Counted from the stretch's first letter, positions 1 to 8,234 are shown. The stretch is DNA of 8,906 bases from Chloroflexota bacterium (GCA_022707665.1 JAKJAE010000090.1:1-8906); one strand, 5' to 3'. Program-made: numbers and translations. Notes: generated by a model from the sequence alone, not told the origin.

Positions 1-61
1 ATAACTGGCTTACGCCATCCTATGTGGGCCTGAGTACGCTGCCCGGAAAGCACAGGTTGCT

Positions 62-283
62 ATGGACAGCCCGGACACTGATGTCCTCACCGTTGAAGAA
101 GTGGCTGAATTGCTCAAAATCCCCCGGTCGTCAGTGTACAAACTGGCACAGGAAGGACGAATCCCGGGACAGAAGGTAGGGCGTCATTGGCGCTTCTACC
201 GACCGGTCCTGCTACAGTGGATAGCCGGCGAGGTGAGCTTCGACAGGCGGCGACCCGGTCCGGAGAAGGTGGAGTTTACATGA
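62..283 (+). CDS. Small excisionase/MerR-type helix-turn-helix DNA-binding protein
   Basis: This 73-residue protein is almost entirely one DNA-binding domain of the excisionase (HTH_17/MerR-like) family. Residues 9-31 (LTVEEVAELLKIPRSSVYKL and following) form the helix-turn-helix. Residues 33-45 give the usual RIPxxKVGRxWRF wing that follows it, and residues 47-55 form the closing helix ending in LLQWIAG. No other domain is present. The ATG at 62 is the only reasonable start, because an in-frame stop lies at 2-4; the upstream ribosome-binding sequence is weak. Its stop overlaps the next start by ATGA (280-283), so the two genes are probably translationally coupled. As the first gene of a defence operon it is likely a transcriptional regulator or a small DNA-binding subunit of the system; which of these is inference. 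It is not the larger WYL-domain regulator BrxR known from type I BREX loci. An excisionase role is less likely because no integrase is seen here. Confidence 0.85.
   Translation: MDSPDTDVLTVEEVAELLKIPRSSVYKLAQEGRIPGQKVGRHWRFYRPVLLQWIAGEVSFDRRRPGPEKVEFT
268..274 (+). promoter_or_regulatory. Ribosome-binding site deciding the start at 280
   Basis: GGTGGAG lies five bases before the ATG at 280. It supports that start over the in-frame ATG at 187, which lies deep inside the preceding HTH gene. The 31 residues upstream of 280 in this frame look like a shadow of that gene, and the RadC-like domain begins right after the ATG at 280. Confidence 0.7.
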
Positions 284-1476
284 GCGTGTCCGAAGGCCAT
301 CGTGATCGGCTGCGCAAGCGGTTTCGGGAGAGCCCGGGCTCGTTGACCGAGGCTGAGCGGCTCGAGCTGCTGTTGACTTATGCCATCCCGCGAAGGGATG
401 TCGCTCCGTTGGCCACCACCCTCATTGCACGCTTTGGAGACTTGAAGTCAGTAGTTGACGCACCCGTCGAGCAGTTGGCTGAGGTCAATGGCGTGGGGGA
501 AGCTACGGCTGCGTTTTTCCACTTGCTGCAAATGCTGACGGCTGACTCTTCAACGAAATCGGATGAAGTTCCTGCTAGTTCCCTGCCTCAGCCCTGGCTG
601 TTCGAGATGAAGCAGGGGGTTGACGAGCAGCCGTCGAGCACGACTGAGAAGAGTAGGGAACAGGCGGTCAAGGAACGGCAGATGCGCGTCTTTGCCAATG
701 ACGAGATCGCCAATTCGCTAGCCTTTCTGCCCAAAGCCGCCAAATTCCGCTCTTTGGAGGACTACAGGGAGTACCTGACCGAGAGGCTCCCCTACAATGC
801 AGCGGACACGCGGCGCCGACGCGCCAACTACATCATTGAGCGCTTCTATCCCGAGGGCAGTCTCAGTGTTCCGCTGACCTCCTATGCTGCTCGGTGCTCG
901 ACCCAGAGCGACCTTGGCGCCGCGGTCTTCTATCATCTCCTCAAAGCGGAACCCATCGCGGCAAAGGTGGCAGAGGAGCTCATCTGGTCGGCTCTTCCGA
1001 TGGGCCGGGTTGAACGAGAACAGGTGAGGGAATTCGTGTTGCGTTACCTTCCTGAGATCGGCAGCTCCTCACAGAAGAATGTGCTTCAGGCTCTCTTCCA
1101 TGCCTATGACCTGCTGAATGTCGGTAAGGTTCACGAGACGTCGCTGAGCTTTCGACTCCACCAGGGCACCTTGGAGGGTTATCTGTATGTCCTGACGTGC
1201 GAGTACCCCGAGCCGGGCATCTACACCTTTGACAGCCTCTACGCCGGTCCGTTGCACCGGTGGCTTCTCTGGGATCGTGAGTGGATGCGGTTGCAGTTGT
1301 ACAACCTTCAGGACCTCGGCATTGTGGCCAAGGTGTCTGAGATCGATACGGTGCGCCAGTTCACGTTGGCTCTCGATCAGCCCACGGCGCTGCACCGGTA
1401 CTTCGAGCATCCGGCTCGGCACACGGCTGCGGTCCGCGAGGTTGGACCGAATCAGAGCACAGTGGAGGAAGCGTAA
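280..1476 (+). CDS. RadC-type HhH domain fused to a BrxA-like (DUF1819-like) protein
   Basis: A 398-residue, two-part protein. Residues 1-85 match the N-terminal domain of RadC/UPF0758 proteins: a GHRDRLRKRF opening, the helical segment LELLLTYAIPRRDVAPLA at 28-45, ARFGDL at 50-55, and a helix-hairpin-helix NGVGEATA at 70-77. The JAB/MPN metal-binding domain that normally follows in RadC is absent. A polar linker rich in Ser, Glu and Gln (about 88-134) leads to a largely helical region of about 250 residues. That region resembles BrxA, a DNA-binding BREX protein. It contains the basic helix ADTRRRRANYIIERF (175-189), like the T-x-RR-x-A-x-x-I-x-x-RF pattern of that family, and ends with repeated Trp/Leu-rich helices (LHRWLLWDREWMRLQL). 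Both halves suggest DNA binding. The gene overlaps the HTH gene by four bases and ends four bases before the next start. The RadC-like domain is clear; the BrxA assignment rests on pattern and context. Confidence 0.7.
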   Translation: MSVSEGHRDRLRKRFRESPGSLTEAERLELLLTYAIPRRDVAPLATTLIARFGDLKSVVDAPVEQLAEVNGVGEATAAFFHLLQMLTADSSTKSDEVPASSLPQPWLFEMKQGVDEQPSSTTEKSREQAVKERQMRVFANDEIANSLAFLPKAAKFRSLEDYREYLTERLPYNAADTRRRRANYIIERFYPEGSLSVPLTSYAARCSTQSDLGAAVFYHLLKAEPIAAKVAEELIWSALPMGRVEREQVREFVLRYLPEIGSSSQKNVLQALFHAYDLLNVGKVHETSLSFRLHQGTLEGYLYVLTCEYPEPGIYTFDSLYAGPLHRWLLWDREWMRLQLYNLQDLGIVAKVSEIDTVRQFTLALDQPTALHRYFEHPARHTAAVREVGPNQSTVEEA

Positions 1477-1480
1477 CCCG

Positions 1481-2020
1481 ATGCCTGTGTTGAGCGGTCC
1501 TCAGGTGGTGAGCGAGCTGCGCTGTCAACTTAAGAATCAGTCCGGCCGGCACCTGTACGTGGTCCTGGGATCCTATTCGCAGCTGGAGGCCTTTGAGCGC
1601 AACGACCTCGGGCCCGCCCAGATGGTCGATGGGCAACCCTTTCCACAACCGCTCGCCTTCAACCGCGAGCTGCTGGCCCGCATAGAGGATGAAGCCCTGC
1701 GGCGTATGGTACGCGATGAGAGCCGTCTGCCCACATGGGTGCAGAAGCAGCTCAATCAGGCCTTTGATCAGCTCCTGCGGCACGCGTACGAGCAGCACGC
1801 ATTCGTCATCTTTAAGCAGTGCGAGCTCATGTTCACCTACGACTTGGACGCAAGCAAGCTGCGAACGTCGGCGACAAACCAGAATCACCTGCTGCTCTTG
1901 CTGCCGGGAAGGCTGGTGGGTCAGCGGATTCAGCTCTTCTATGAGGCCGACCCGCGTTTCGAACGGCAGTTTCCCGGAGGGTTGGTGACAGAGAACAACT
2001 TGTGGGAGTTGAGTGCATGA
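1481..2020 (+). CDS. Small BrxF/BrxB-like BREX protein with no intact P-loop
   Basis: A 179-residue soluble protein with no signal peptide or membrane segment. The pattern runs LYVVLG at residues 25-30, then FNRELLARI (60-68), a helix at 86-102 (WVQKQLNQAFDQLL), then FVIFKQCELMFTYDL (108-122), followed by HLLLLLPGRLVGQRIQLFYEADPRFER (136-162). The order of a nucleotide-binding-like strand, a FxxCELMF aspartate/glutamate strand and a hydrophobic strand ending in PG recalls BrxF. The PGxxxGQxxQLF segment also recalls the C-terminus of BrxB. Where BrxF has a Walker A motif, this protein has GSYSQLEAF, with no lysine. It is therefore unlikely to hydrolyse ATP alone and may be a structural partner of the large ATPase. 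GGAGGA at 1464-1469 precedes the ATG. Its stop overlaps the start of the ATPase gene by ATGA, which fits co-production of interacting subunits. The choice between BrxF and BrxB remains open. Confidence 0.55.
   Translation: MPVLSGPQVVSELRCQLKNQSGRHLYVVLGSYSQLEAFERNDLGPAQMVDGQPFPQPLAFNRELLARIEDEALRRMVRDESRLPTWVQKQLNQAFDQLLRHAYEQHAFVIFKQCELMFTYDLDASKLRTSATNQNHLLLLLPGRLVGQRIQLFYEADPRFERQFPGGLVTENNLWELSA
2004..2008 (+). promoter_or_regulatory. Ribosome-binding site deciding the start at 2017
   Basis: GGGAG sits eight bases before the ATG at 2017. An in-frame GTG at 2002 overlaps this site and so would lack one of its own. The ATG at 2017 also makes a four-base ATGA overlap with the preceding stop. 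Confidence 0.65.
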
Positions 2021-5000
2021 CCAAGACCCTTTTCCAGCGTACCCCCCTCAGCCAGATCATCAGTGTCCCCGACACGCTCACCAGCGTATACGTGGTGGAG
2101 AAGCACATCTGGGCGGAAGGCGGCGATGCAGTGGCCCGCGCCCAACGCCGTGCCGAGCTCAAGACAGTCGAGGAGTTCCTGATCAATCCTGTCCGGCCCT
2201 TTCTGGTCGACTTCTTCCGGCAGATCTCAGCGCCCTACAGTCCCGAGCGCAGGGACGCCCCGATCGGGCAAGGTTGGTGGATACAGGCCGAATTCGGGTC
2301 CGGCAAGTCCCATCTGGTCTCCTTCCTGGGCGCGATGGCGCTGGGCGGCGAGGCGCAGTGGAATCTTGTCCAGCAGAAGGAAGAGAAAGCCGGCAAGGGG
2401 CGACGCGACAGCCTGTACAATTTCTACGAGAGTGGTCTGGCCAAAAAAACTCAGAGCGGCAAGGGCATCTTTGTGGCTGTCAAGACGCTGGTCGGGTTCG
2501 GGGGCGGGGGCGTGGGCCTGGCCAACGCCGAGCGGTCGTTGCAGGATTACATCCTTGATGCCGTCTCGGATCAGTTCTACCTGGAAACTGGGCGGTCGCT
2601 GCCTATCTACCCGACGCAGATCCTGGCCAAGCGTTTCCTGGAGACCGACGACTTCGAACTCTATCGCGCCCGCCTGGGGAAGTTCCTGAAGAACCCCAAG
2701 TTCTTCGATGAGGAAGCCCAAGTCGATCTCGAGACCTTTCTTGATAACCTGCGCAACAACACAGATCCGGCGGTGCAGCGTGATTGCGGTCAACGTCTCT
2801 GGGACTTCTACCGGCGCGACCTCGGGACCACGCCGGATATCCCGATCGAGACCGAGGACATTCTTCGGCACATGGTGCAGCGGCTGTTGGAGGAGGGCTA
2901 CGCCGGCCTGTTGCTCATCCTGGATGAGGTCTCGCTGTACATGAAGGATCGCTCTGATAGCCAGCGTGCGGAGGACGAGAAGGCGCTGGTGGTGCTCGCC
3001 AACCGCCTGGCGAAGGTGGACAACCTGCCGGTGTGGACAGTGTGCGCCGCACAGCAGGCGATCGAGTCAACGATGGCCGGCGTGATGAACATCATCGCCC
3101 GCGAGCGCCTGGACCTGGTACCGCTCCTGAGTCAACGCGACAACTACTATGATATCGCCCTGGCGCGTGTGCGCGATGTGACGCAGCCCACTGCGATCGA
3201 TCAGTACTATGAAGACTACAAGCGGGCGTTCTCCTGGCCCGCGGCACGGGGCGCCGACCAGTTCCAGCGCTTCTTTCCTTTCTACCCCGACAGCGTCGAC
3301 GTTGTACGCGCAGTCTCCTATAACCTGACGACAATCCGATCGGCGCTCTACTTCATGGTCCAGACGCTCAAGACACAGTGCAAGGCAGGTTCCAAGGAGC
3401 TCGTGTCGCTCTGGGCGCTTTTCGAGGATGTGGTCAACTATGAGGAGGACCCCTCCGGCACGACGCGCAGCATCGCTGCCATCCGCACGAAATTCCCCAA
3501 CGAGTGGCGCGCTTATGAGCTGGCGCGCCAGGAGATCAACGCCGCAACCAAAGGCTATCTCAAGGTTTACCGCAGCCGTTGCGAGAAGGTCGTCAAGACG
3601 CTGTTCCTATACCACGTCGCCAACATGGCTCCTAACGGCCTGAGCGCCGAGGAGCTGATGAACCTGGTGATGGAGTGGCGGGACCACGACACCGAGCAGT
3701 CTACGGACTTACAAGACAACCTGGACCATTACGAGGCCCTGCTAAAGCAGCTCGACCTCGCCCTGGTACAGGTGGAGAAGGTCGGCGATAAGTATCGCTT
3801 CAACCCGACGGGCAAGACCATATCGCCGTCTGAAGTGTTTCAGCGGTTCCGCGCCGAGGCGGCCGCGGACGAGAACCAGCGTCGCCTGGCCTGGGAGCAG
3901 CTTCTGGCGCTGGACGGCTGGCAGGTCTCCGTCCCATTGATGGCGATCGACTTCGCACAGGGCGTACGGTCGATCTTCAGGGAGATCGCGCCGGCCACAC
4001 AGACCGACATCGCGATCCGCTGGCACGGGCGGGAGATCAGCGGGCGCGTCTACATGCGCGACCTGCTCAGCATCGCCAAGCGCGCGATGCCGCTCCCCAA
4101 CATCAACAGCTCGGCCACCGGGCTCGACTACGCGCTCTATGTTAGCTCAGCACCTTGCCAGGATGAGCTCGACGGCCTGATCAAGGATCAGCGGGACCCG
4201 CGCGTCCTGTTCTGGTCGCCCGACACGTTGACGGCCAGCGAGCAGTCGCTCCTGACGGACTTCGCGGCCTATCGCCGGATGGTGGCCGAGTACCTGGGCA
4301 AGGACACGGAGGAATCGCGCCTCGTGCTCGAGTGGGTTCGTGGCCAGCTATCGGCCAGTATGGGCACGATCTACCGCATCGTCCCCGAGAGTTACGGGCG
4401 CGGGCGCATCGCCGCGCAAGACCACACCCAGATGGCTTTTTCGGTGCAGGGCGAGCTCTCCGCGATCCTGACTACGCTCGTAGGGCAGGTGCTGGACACG
4501 GTCTATGTCTCGCGCGAGATGGAGTTCGATGCCCCTGCGCCTTTCAACGACCTCAACGCGGTCAATGTAATCAACGGCATTGTCAAGGCGGGATCGTTCC
4601 CGCGCGGCGTGAAGCCATCGAAAGAGATTTCAGCCTCACAGAACTATGGCTTCGCGCTGCGGATCATGCGCCGCCCGAACGATCGCGGGCTCGATCTCCG
4701 CGAGTGCCGCTATACCCAGGACATCTACGACTGGATCCAGGAGAAGGCAGGCGACACCACGGTCACACTGCCCGCGGACACGCTCTACAAGAACTTCACG
4801 GGCATCAACGGTCCGAACGGCTTGCACTACGGGCTGAGCAAACGCATGGTTCAGCTCTACCTCCTGTGTCTGGTGCGTGAGGGACGGCTACGCATCTATC
4901 TGTCGGGCCGGAACCTGCCCACTGACGTGATCGACTACAGCAATATCGCCGGCATCGACTTCAAAGTGGCGCTGTTGGATGCCTTCCATCAAGTCCAGCG

Positions 5001-6303
5001 CCTCAAACCCCCCGAGGGTTGGGAGATGCTAGCGCCCTTCGCCGCGGCGCTGTTGGAGGACCCGGCGCTCAAGGTGGCGCACGAGGATGCCGATATCCAG
5101 GATGGCATCCGGCGGCTGATCGCCTACAAGGCGGAGAAGACCAAGCCGTTCCAGGCGATGGCCCGTGGCGTAGCTGGCCTGTTCGCCGATATCCAACAGC
5201 CCAACCCCATGGCCCTACGCTTGGAAGCCTGGGAGAAGTTCCTGACGTGTCCGGTTGAGGCGGCGGAGCCTATCCCCTATCTGCGCAGCGGGCTGGAGAA
5301 GGCCTTTGGCTACAGGGTCTTCAGCGAAGACGCCGTGGATCAGGCGGATGTGGATGATCTGGCCACCCGCAAGGCCGAGATCGAGCAAGCCGGCAAGCTG
5401 CTCCAGTACGACGATCGCCTACGGGCGGCCTATCACTACGCTCAGCTTTCCCTGCCCGATGTCCCGACGCTGGCGCCTGTAACAGCGGCTCTGACCAGGG
5501 TGCGAGATCGGCTGGCATCCCTGAGCGAGCTCATGGCCAACGAAGCCCGCCTGCTGGGCGAGCTGCTCGAGCCCGCGGCGGAGGCCATCCGGTCCTACAG
5601 CACACGCTATCTGCAGGCCTTTGACCAGGTGGTGAGCGGTACAGAGCAGGCGCGCGCCGCTATCCGCGGGCTGCGGGATGATCCAATCTTTGTGACGATC
5701 GCACGGCTGGAAGGGGTCGCGCAGCTCTCGTCGGGCGTCGCGGGGCTGTTGAAACAGCGCTTCGTTGACGCCGCGGATGGGGAAGACCTGTTCCCCGCGC
5801 ACCTCACGCGCGCCGTGGTCGAGCGCGAGCTAGAGCGGTCGCCGGAGCCCGCCGGCTGCCCGCTGACGCTGGCAAATGCCGAGGACTGGATCGCGGCCGG
5901 GGAGCGCACCCTGGCGGCGTGCCGGGCTGCTCTGGAGGCCGCACTCCTGGACAAGGCCACACTGCTCTCGAGCGATGCACTGCGCGGCCGGTTGGAGCAA
6001 GGACGGGAAGAGCCTTTCATCGATGCCTTGCTTGATGCAACCTCGCCCGCCGCGCTGGCCAAGGTCCTGATCGACCATGTGGGGTCGCCTCCGGCGGCGG
6101 AGGCGGCGCGGGCTCTGGATCACCTCCGGCGGTGCCTCCAGCGCATTACTGTGCACAAGGTGCGTCTCAGCGACTTCAGGCCGAGCAAGCACACGATCGA
6201 GGCCGGGGACGTGGCGCAGGTTGTGGAGGAGTTCAGCCGGTTCCTGGAGCAGGAACTTGCTCATGACGGTAATGATGAACACATCATAGTAGAGCTTGGC
6301 TAG
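2017..6303 (+). CDS. brxC: BrxC/PglY-type large P-loop ATPase of a BREX-like system
   Basis: A 1428-residue cytoplasmic ATPase. Near the N-terminus is a LINPVRPFLVDFF segment. The Walker A motif is AEFGSGKSHL, with catalytic Lys97 and Ser98. A glycine-rich loop, VGFGGGGVGL, follows at 159-168. The Walker B motif is LLLILDE at 298-304, with Asp303 and Glu304. A sensor-like strand, VWTVCAAQQAIE, begins near residue 339. This layout, with Walker A about 95 residues in, Walker B some 200 residues later and a very long C-terminal part, is that of the BrxC/PglY ATPases. Those are core BREX/Pgl components that probably assemble with the other Brx proteins on DNA. Residues 923-970 look like a winged-helix segment, and 1109-1240 is a long helical, probably coiled region. 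At 1428 residues it is somewhat longer than the roughly 1200 usual for BrxC. No frameshift or internal stop is present. A less likely alternative is another large defence ATPase family such as DUF6079 proteins. Confidence 0.78.
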   Translation: MTKTLFQRTPLSQIISVPDTLTSVYVVEKHIWAEGGDAVARAQRRAELKTVEEFLINPVRPFLVDFFRQISAPYSPERRDAPIGQGWWIQAEFGSGKSHLVSFLGAMALGGEAQWNLVQQKEEKAGKGRRDSLYNFYESGLAKKTQSGKGIFVAVKTLVGFGGGGVGLANAERSLQDYILDAVSDQFYLETGRSLPIYPTQILAKRFLETDDFELYRARLGKFLKNPKFFDEEAQVDLETFLDNLRNNTDPAVQRDCGQRLWDFYRRDLGTTPDIPIETEDILRHMVQRLLEEGYAGLLLILDEVSLYMKDRSDSQRAEDEKALVVLANRLAKVDNLPVWTVCAAQQAIESTMAGVMNIIARERLDLVPLLSQRDNYYDIALARVRDVTQPTAIDQYYEDYKRAFSWPAARGADQFQRFFPFYPDSVDVVRAVSYNLTTIRSALYFMVQTLKTQCKAGSKELVSLWALFEDVVNYEEDPSGTTRSIAAIRTKFPNEWRAYELARQEINAATKGYLKVYRSRCEKVVKTLFLYHVANMAPNGLSAEELMNLVMEWRDHDTEQSTDLQDNLDHYEALLKQLDLALVQVEKVGDKYRFNPTGKTISPSEVFQRFRAEAAADENQRRLAWEQLLALDGWQVSVPLMAIDFAQGVRSIFREIAPATQTDIAIRWHGREISGRVYMRDLLSIAKRAMPLPNINSSATGLDYALYVSSAPCQDELDGLIKDQRDPRVLFWSPDTLTASEQSLLTDFAAYRRMVAEYLGKDTEESRLVLEWVRGQLSASMGTIYRIVPESYGRGRIAAQDHTQMAFSVQGELSAILTTLVGQVLDTVYVSREMEFDAPAPFNDLNAVNVINGIVKAGSFPRGVKPSKEISASQNYGFALRIMRRPNDRGLDLRECRYTQDIYDWIQEKAGDTTVTLPADTLYKNFTGINGPNGLHYGLSKRMVQLYLLCLVREGRLRIYLSGRNLPTDVIDYSNIAGIDFKVALLDAFHQVQRLKPPEGWEMLAPFAAALLEDPALKVAHEDADIQDGIRRLIAYKAEKTKPFQAMARGVAGLFADIQQPNPMALRLEAWEKFLTCPVEAAEPIPYLRSGLEKAFGYRVFSEDAVDQADVDDLATRKAEIEQAGKLLQYDDRLRAAYHYAQLSLPDVPTLAPVTAALTRVRDRLASLSELMANEARLLGELLEPAAEAIRSYSTRYLQAFDQVVSGTEQARAAIRGLRDDPIFVTIARLEGVAQLSSGVAGLLKQRFVDAADGEDLFPAHLTRAVVERELERSPEPAGCPLTLANAEDWIAAGERTLAACRAALEAALLDKATLLSSDALRGRLEQGREEPFIDALLDATSPAALAKVLIDHVGSPPAAEAARALDHLRRCLQRITVHKVRLSDFRPSKHTIEAGDVAQVVEEFSRFLEQELAHDGNDEHIIVELG

Positions 6304-6335
6304 CTGAAGACCATGCGCACAAGCGGGAGAAAAGG

Positions 6336-8228
6336 ATGAAGCCAGAGAACCTTACCGTGTTTGAGCTCTTCCAGAAACAGCTTAGATACGCTGTGCCATT
6401 GTTCCAGCGCCAGTACGTCTGGACCGAGGGGGACCAATGGGAGCCTCTCTGGGATGACATCAGCAACAAAGCCACTGATGTGCTTGACAAGGGGGAGTTC
6501 TACTACGAGCTACATCGTCATTTCCTGGGCGCCGTCGTCGTGAGCTCTGTCCGCCCGATGGGCTTCGAGGTACCGGCGATGACCGTTGTCGATGGACAAC
6601 AACGTATCACGACGCTCCAGTTGGTCCTGATTGCGTTGCGCGACTATGCCCGAGCTGTTGAACATAACGGACTTGCTGATAACTTGGCGATCCTGACAGA
6701 GAACAAGCTACACCACATGCAACCGGTGGAACGCTTCAAGATATGGCCGACGAATGCTGATCAGCGCATCTTCGAAGACATCTTCAGCGCCGGCTCACCC
6801 GGGAAGCTGCTGCCGAAGTATCCACTGGTGTACCGAAAGTATGCCAGGCAACCGGAACCACGCCCTCGTTTGATAGATGCCTACCTGTTCTTCTACCGCC
6901 AGATCGAGAAGTACGCACGGGACCGCGACGACGACGGCAACGAGCCGCAGCCCTCTCTGCCAATCGCTGAAATCCATAGCCGGTTGACCGCGCTGGAGAG
7001 AGCTGTTACGAGACAGACGGACGTTGTCACGATCACATTGGACCAGCAGGACAATCCGCAGGTGATCTTTGAGACCCTGAACGACCGGGGTGTGCAACTA
7101 GATCCCTCGGACCTGATCCGGAACTTCGTGTTTCTCGAGGCTGCGCGACAGAAAGCCAACTCAGAGCAACTGTACACCAAGTACTGGTATGACTACGACA
7201 AACCGGCGCCTGATGGCGGACTTGGGTTCTGGAAGGTCCAGGAGAGCCAGGGGCGCAAGAAGTATACACGTCTGGACCTCTTTGTGTTCCACTACCTTAC
7301 CTATCAACGCAGTTCCGAAGTTCTGATCACACGCATCTACAAAGAGTTCCAGAAGTGGTGGGAGGACAAGACCAATCCCTCAATCGAGACTGAGCTAGTG
7401 CAACTACAGGAGTTCAGCAAGGTCTTTGCCAATTTCTACACAAGTGAGGAATCCACTCGTCTGGAACTGTTCTACCGCCGCCTGCGGACATTGGAGGTGA
7501 CAACAGTCTACCCGCTTCTCCTATTCCTTCTCGGCGAGAGGCGGGATCAACTGCCGCCAACTGAGATCGAGGGCCTTATCACCGACATTGAGTCCTACCT
7601 TGTGCGGCGGCAGGTGTGCGGCCTGACCACGAAAAACTACAATCGCTTCTTCCTAAGCGTGCTCAGCAATCTGCAAGCTGCATCGCCACTGAACCGGAAT
7701 GCTCTTCAAGCGCTGCTGCTGGAGCCCACGGGAGCTGCAGGGCGGTGGCCCACGGATGAGGAGTTCAGGATTGCCTGGCTGTCCCAGCCAGCTTACAGGC
7801 AATCGCACTTCAGGGCACAGATGATCCTGCAGGCGATTGACAGGGAGATGAAGACCGACAAGCGCGAGAACATCCAAGTCCTGTCGAAACTGACGGTCGA
7901 GCATCTGCTTCCTCAGAAGTGGCACGAGTCCGATTATCCCCTACCACGTGATGACTCTCGCACACACGAGGAGCTCATGGCGAATCGCGCCGCCATGATT
8001 CACACGTTCGGCAACCTGACCCTGCTGACCTCGGCGCTGAACAGCGCTGTCAGCAATGGCCCCTTCCGGCGCAAGCGTTCAGAGATTGCCGCCCAGAGCG
8101 CCCTCGCGATGAACGCGTACCTACAGAACCTGGCAGATCCGTTCACGTGGGATGAGAAGAAGATCCATCAGAGAGGGGATCACTTGTTCCAGTACGCGCT
8201 CAAGGTCTGGCCCCGGCCCGCGGGTTGA
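6336..8228 (+). CDS. GmrSD/BrxU-type modification-dependent nuclease (DUF262 + DUF1524)
   Basis: A 630-residue protein with both halves of the GmrSD family in one chain. The N-terminal DUF262 domain shows FQRQYVW at 23-29 and DGQQR at 86-90 within VVDGQQRITTLQL. It also has FETLNDRGVQLDPSDLIRN around 246-263. These are hallmark motifs of the ParB/Srx-like NTP-binding and hydrolysing fold. The C-terminal DUF1524 domain has the HNH-type nuclease signature: EHLLPQKW at 522-529 (His523), GNLTLL at 559-564, and LNSAVSN at 568-574. All key residues appear intact, so it is predicted to be active. Known members (GmrSD, BrxU) cut DNA carrying modified cytosines using NTPs. BrxU is known embedded in a BREX locus, matching the setting here. 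GGGAG at 6325-6329 precedes the ATG by six bases. Two of three sampled lines in this gene are 47-50% GC (the third 57%), below its neighbours, which fits acquisition as a cassette. The modification it recognises cannot be read from the sequence. Confidence 0.9.
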   Translation: MKPENLTVFELFQKQLRYAVPLFQRQYVWTEGDQWEPLWDDISNKATDVLDKGEFYYELHRHFLGAVVVSSVRPMGFEVPAMTVVDGQQRITTLQLVLIALRDYARAVEHNGLADNLAILTENKLHHMQPVERFKIWPTNADQRIFEDIFSAGSPGKLLPKYPLVYRKYARQPEPRPRLIDAYLFFYRQIEKYARDRDDDGNEPQPSLPIAEIHSRLTALERAVTRQTDVVTITLDQQDNPQVIFETLNDRGVQLDPSDLIRNFVFLEAARQKANSEQLYTKYWYDYDKPAPDGGLGFWKVQESQGRKKYTRLDLFVFHYLTYQRSSEVLITRIYKEFQKWWEDKTNPSIETELVQLQEFSKVFANFYTSEESTRLELFYRRLRTLEVTTVYPLLLFLLGERRDQLPPTEIEGLITDIESYLVRRQVCGLTTKNYNRFFLSVLSNLQAASPLNRNALQALLLEPTGAAGRWPTDEEFRIAWLSQPAYRQSHFRAQMILQAIDREMKTDKRENIQVLSKLTVEHLLPQKWHESDYPLPRDDSRTHEELMANRAAMIHTFGNLTLLTSALNSAVSNGPFRRKRSEIAAQSALAMNAYLQNLADPFTWDEKKIHQRGDHLFQYALKVWPRPAG

Positions 8229-8234
8229 TGCCTG

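Noticed and set aside
1..61. Possible promoter upstream of the first gene
   Set aside because: No pair of -35 and -10 like elements with suitable spacing was convincing, and the operon may begin further upstream outside the window.
280..1476. Reading the second gene as a DNA-repair RadC protein
   Set aside because: Only the N-terminal HhH domain matches. The JAB metal-binding motif that defines RadC function is absent and the rest resembles BrxA.
1229..1480. In-frame upstream extension of the small BrxF/BrxB-like gene, starting inside the BrxA-like gene
   Set aside because: The extra 84 residues are Arg-, Ser- and Cys-rich and look like an out-of-frame translation of the BrxA-like gene. The ATG at 1481 has its own GGAGGA site and sits just after the upstream stop.
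6087..6104. Perfect inverted repeat, GCCTCCG and CGGAGGC around a four-base loop
   Set aside because: It lies well inside the ATPase coding region in an alanine- and arginine-rich, very GC-rich stretch, with no T-tract after it, so it is not a terminator. Chance from composition is the simplest explanation.
5830..6282. Reverse-strand open frame of 150 codons over the end of the ATPase gene
   Set aside because: It lies opposite the conserved-length ATPase frame, shows no domain, and has no good ribosome-binding site or operon context.
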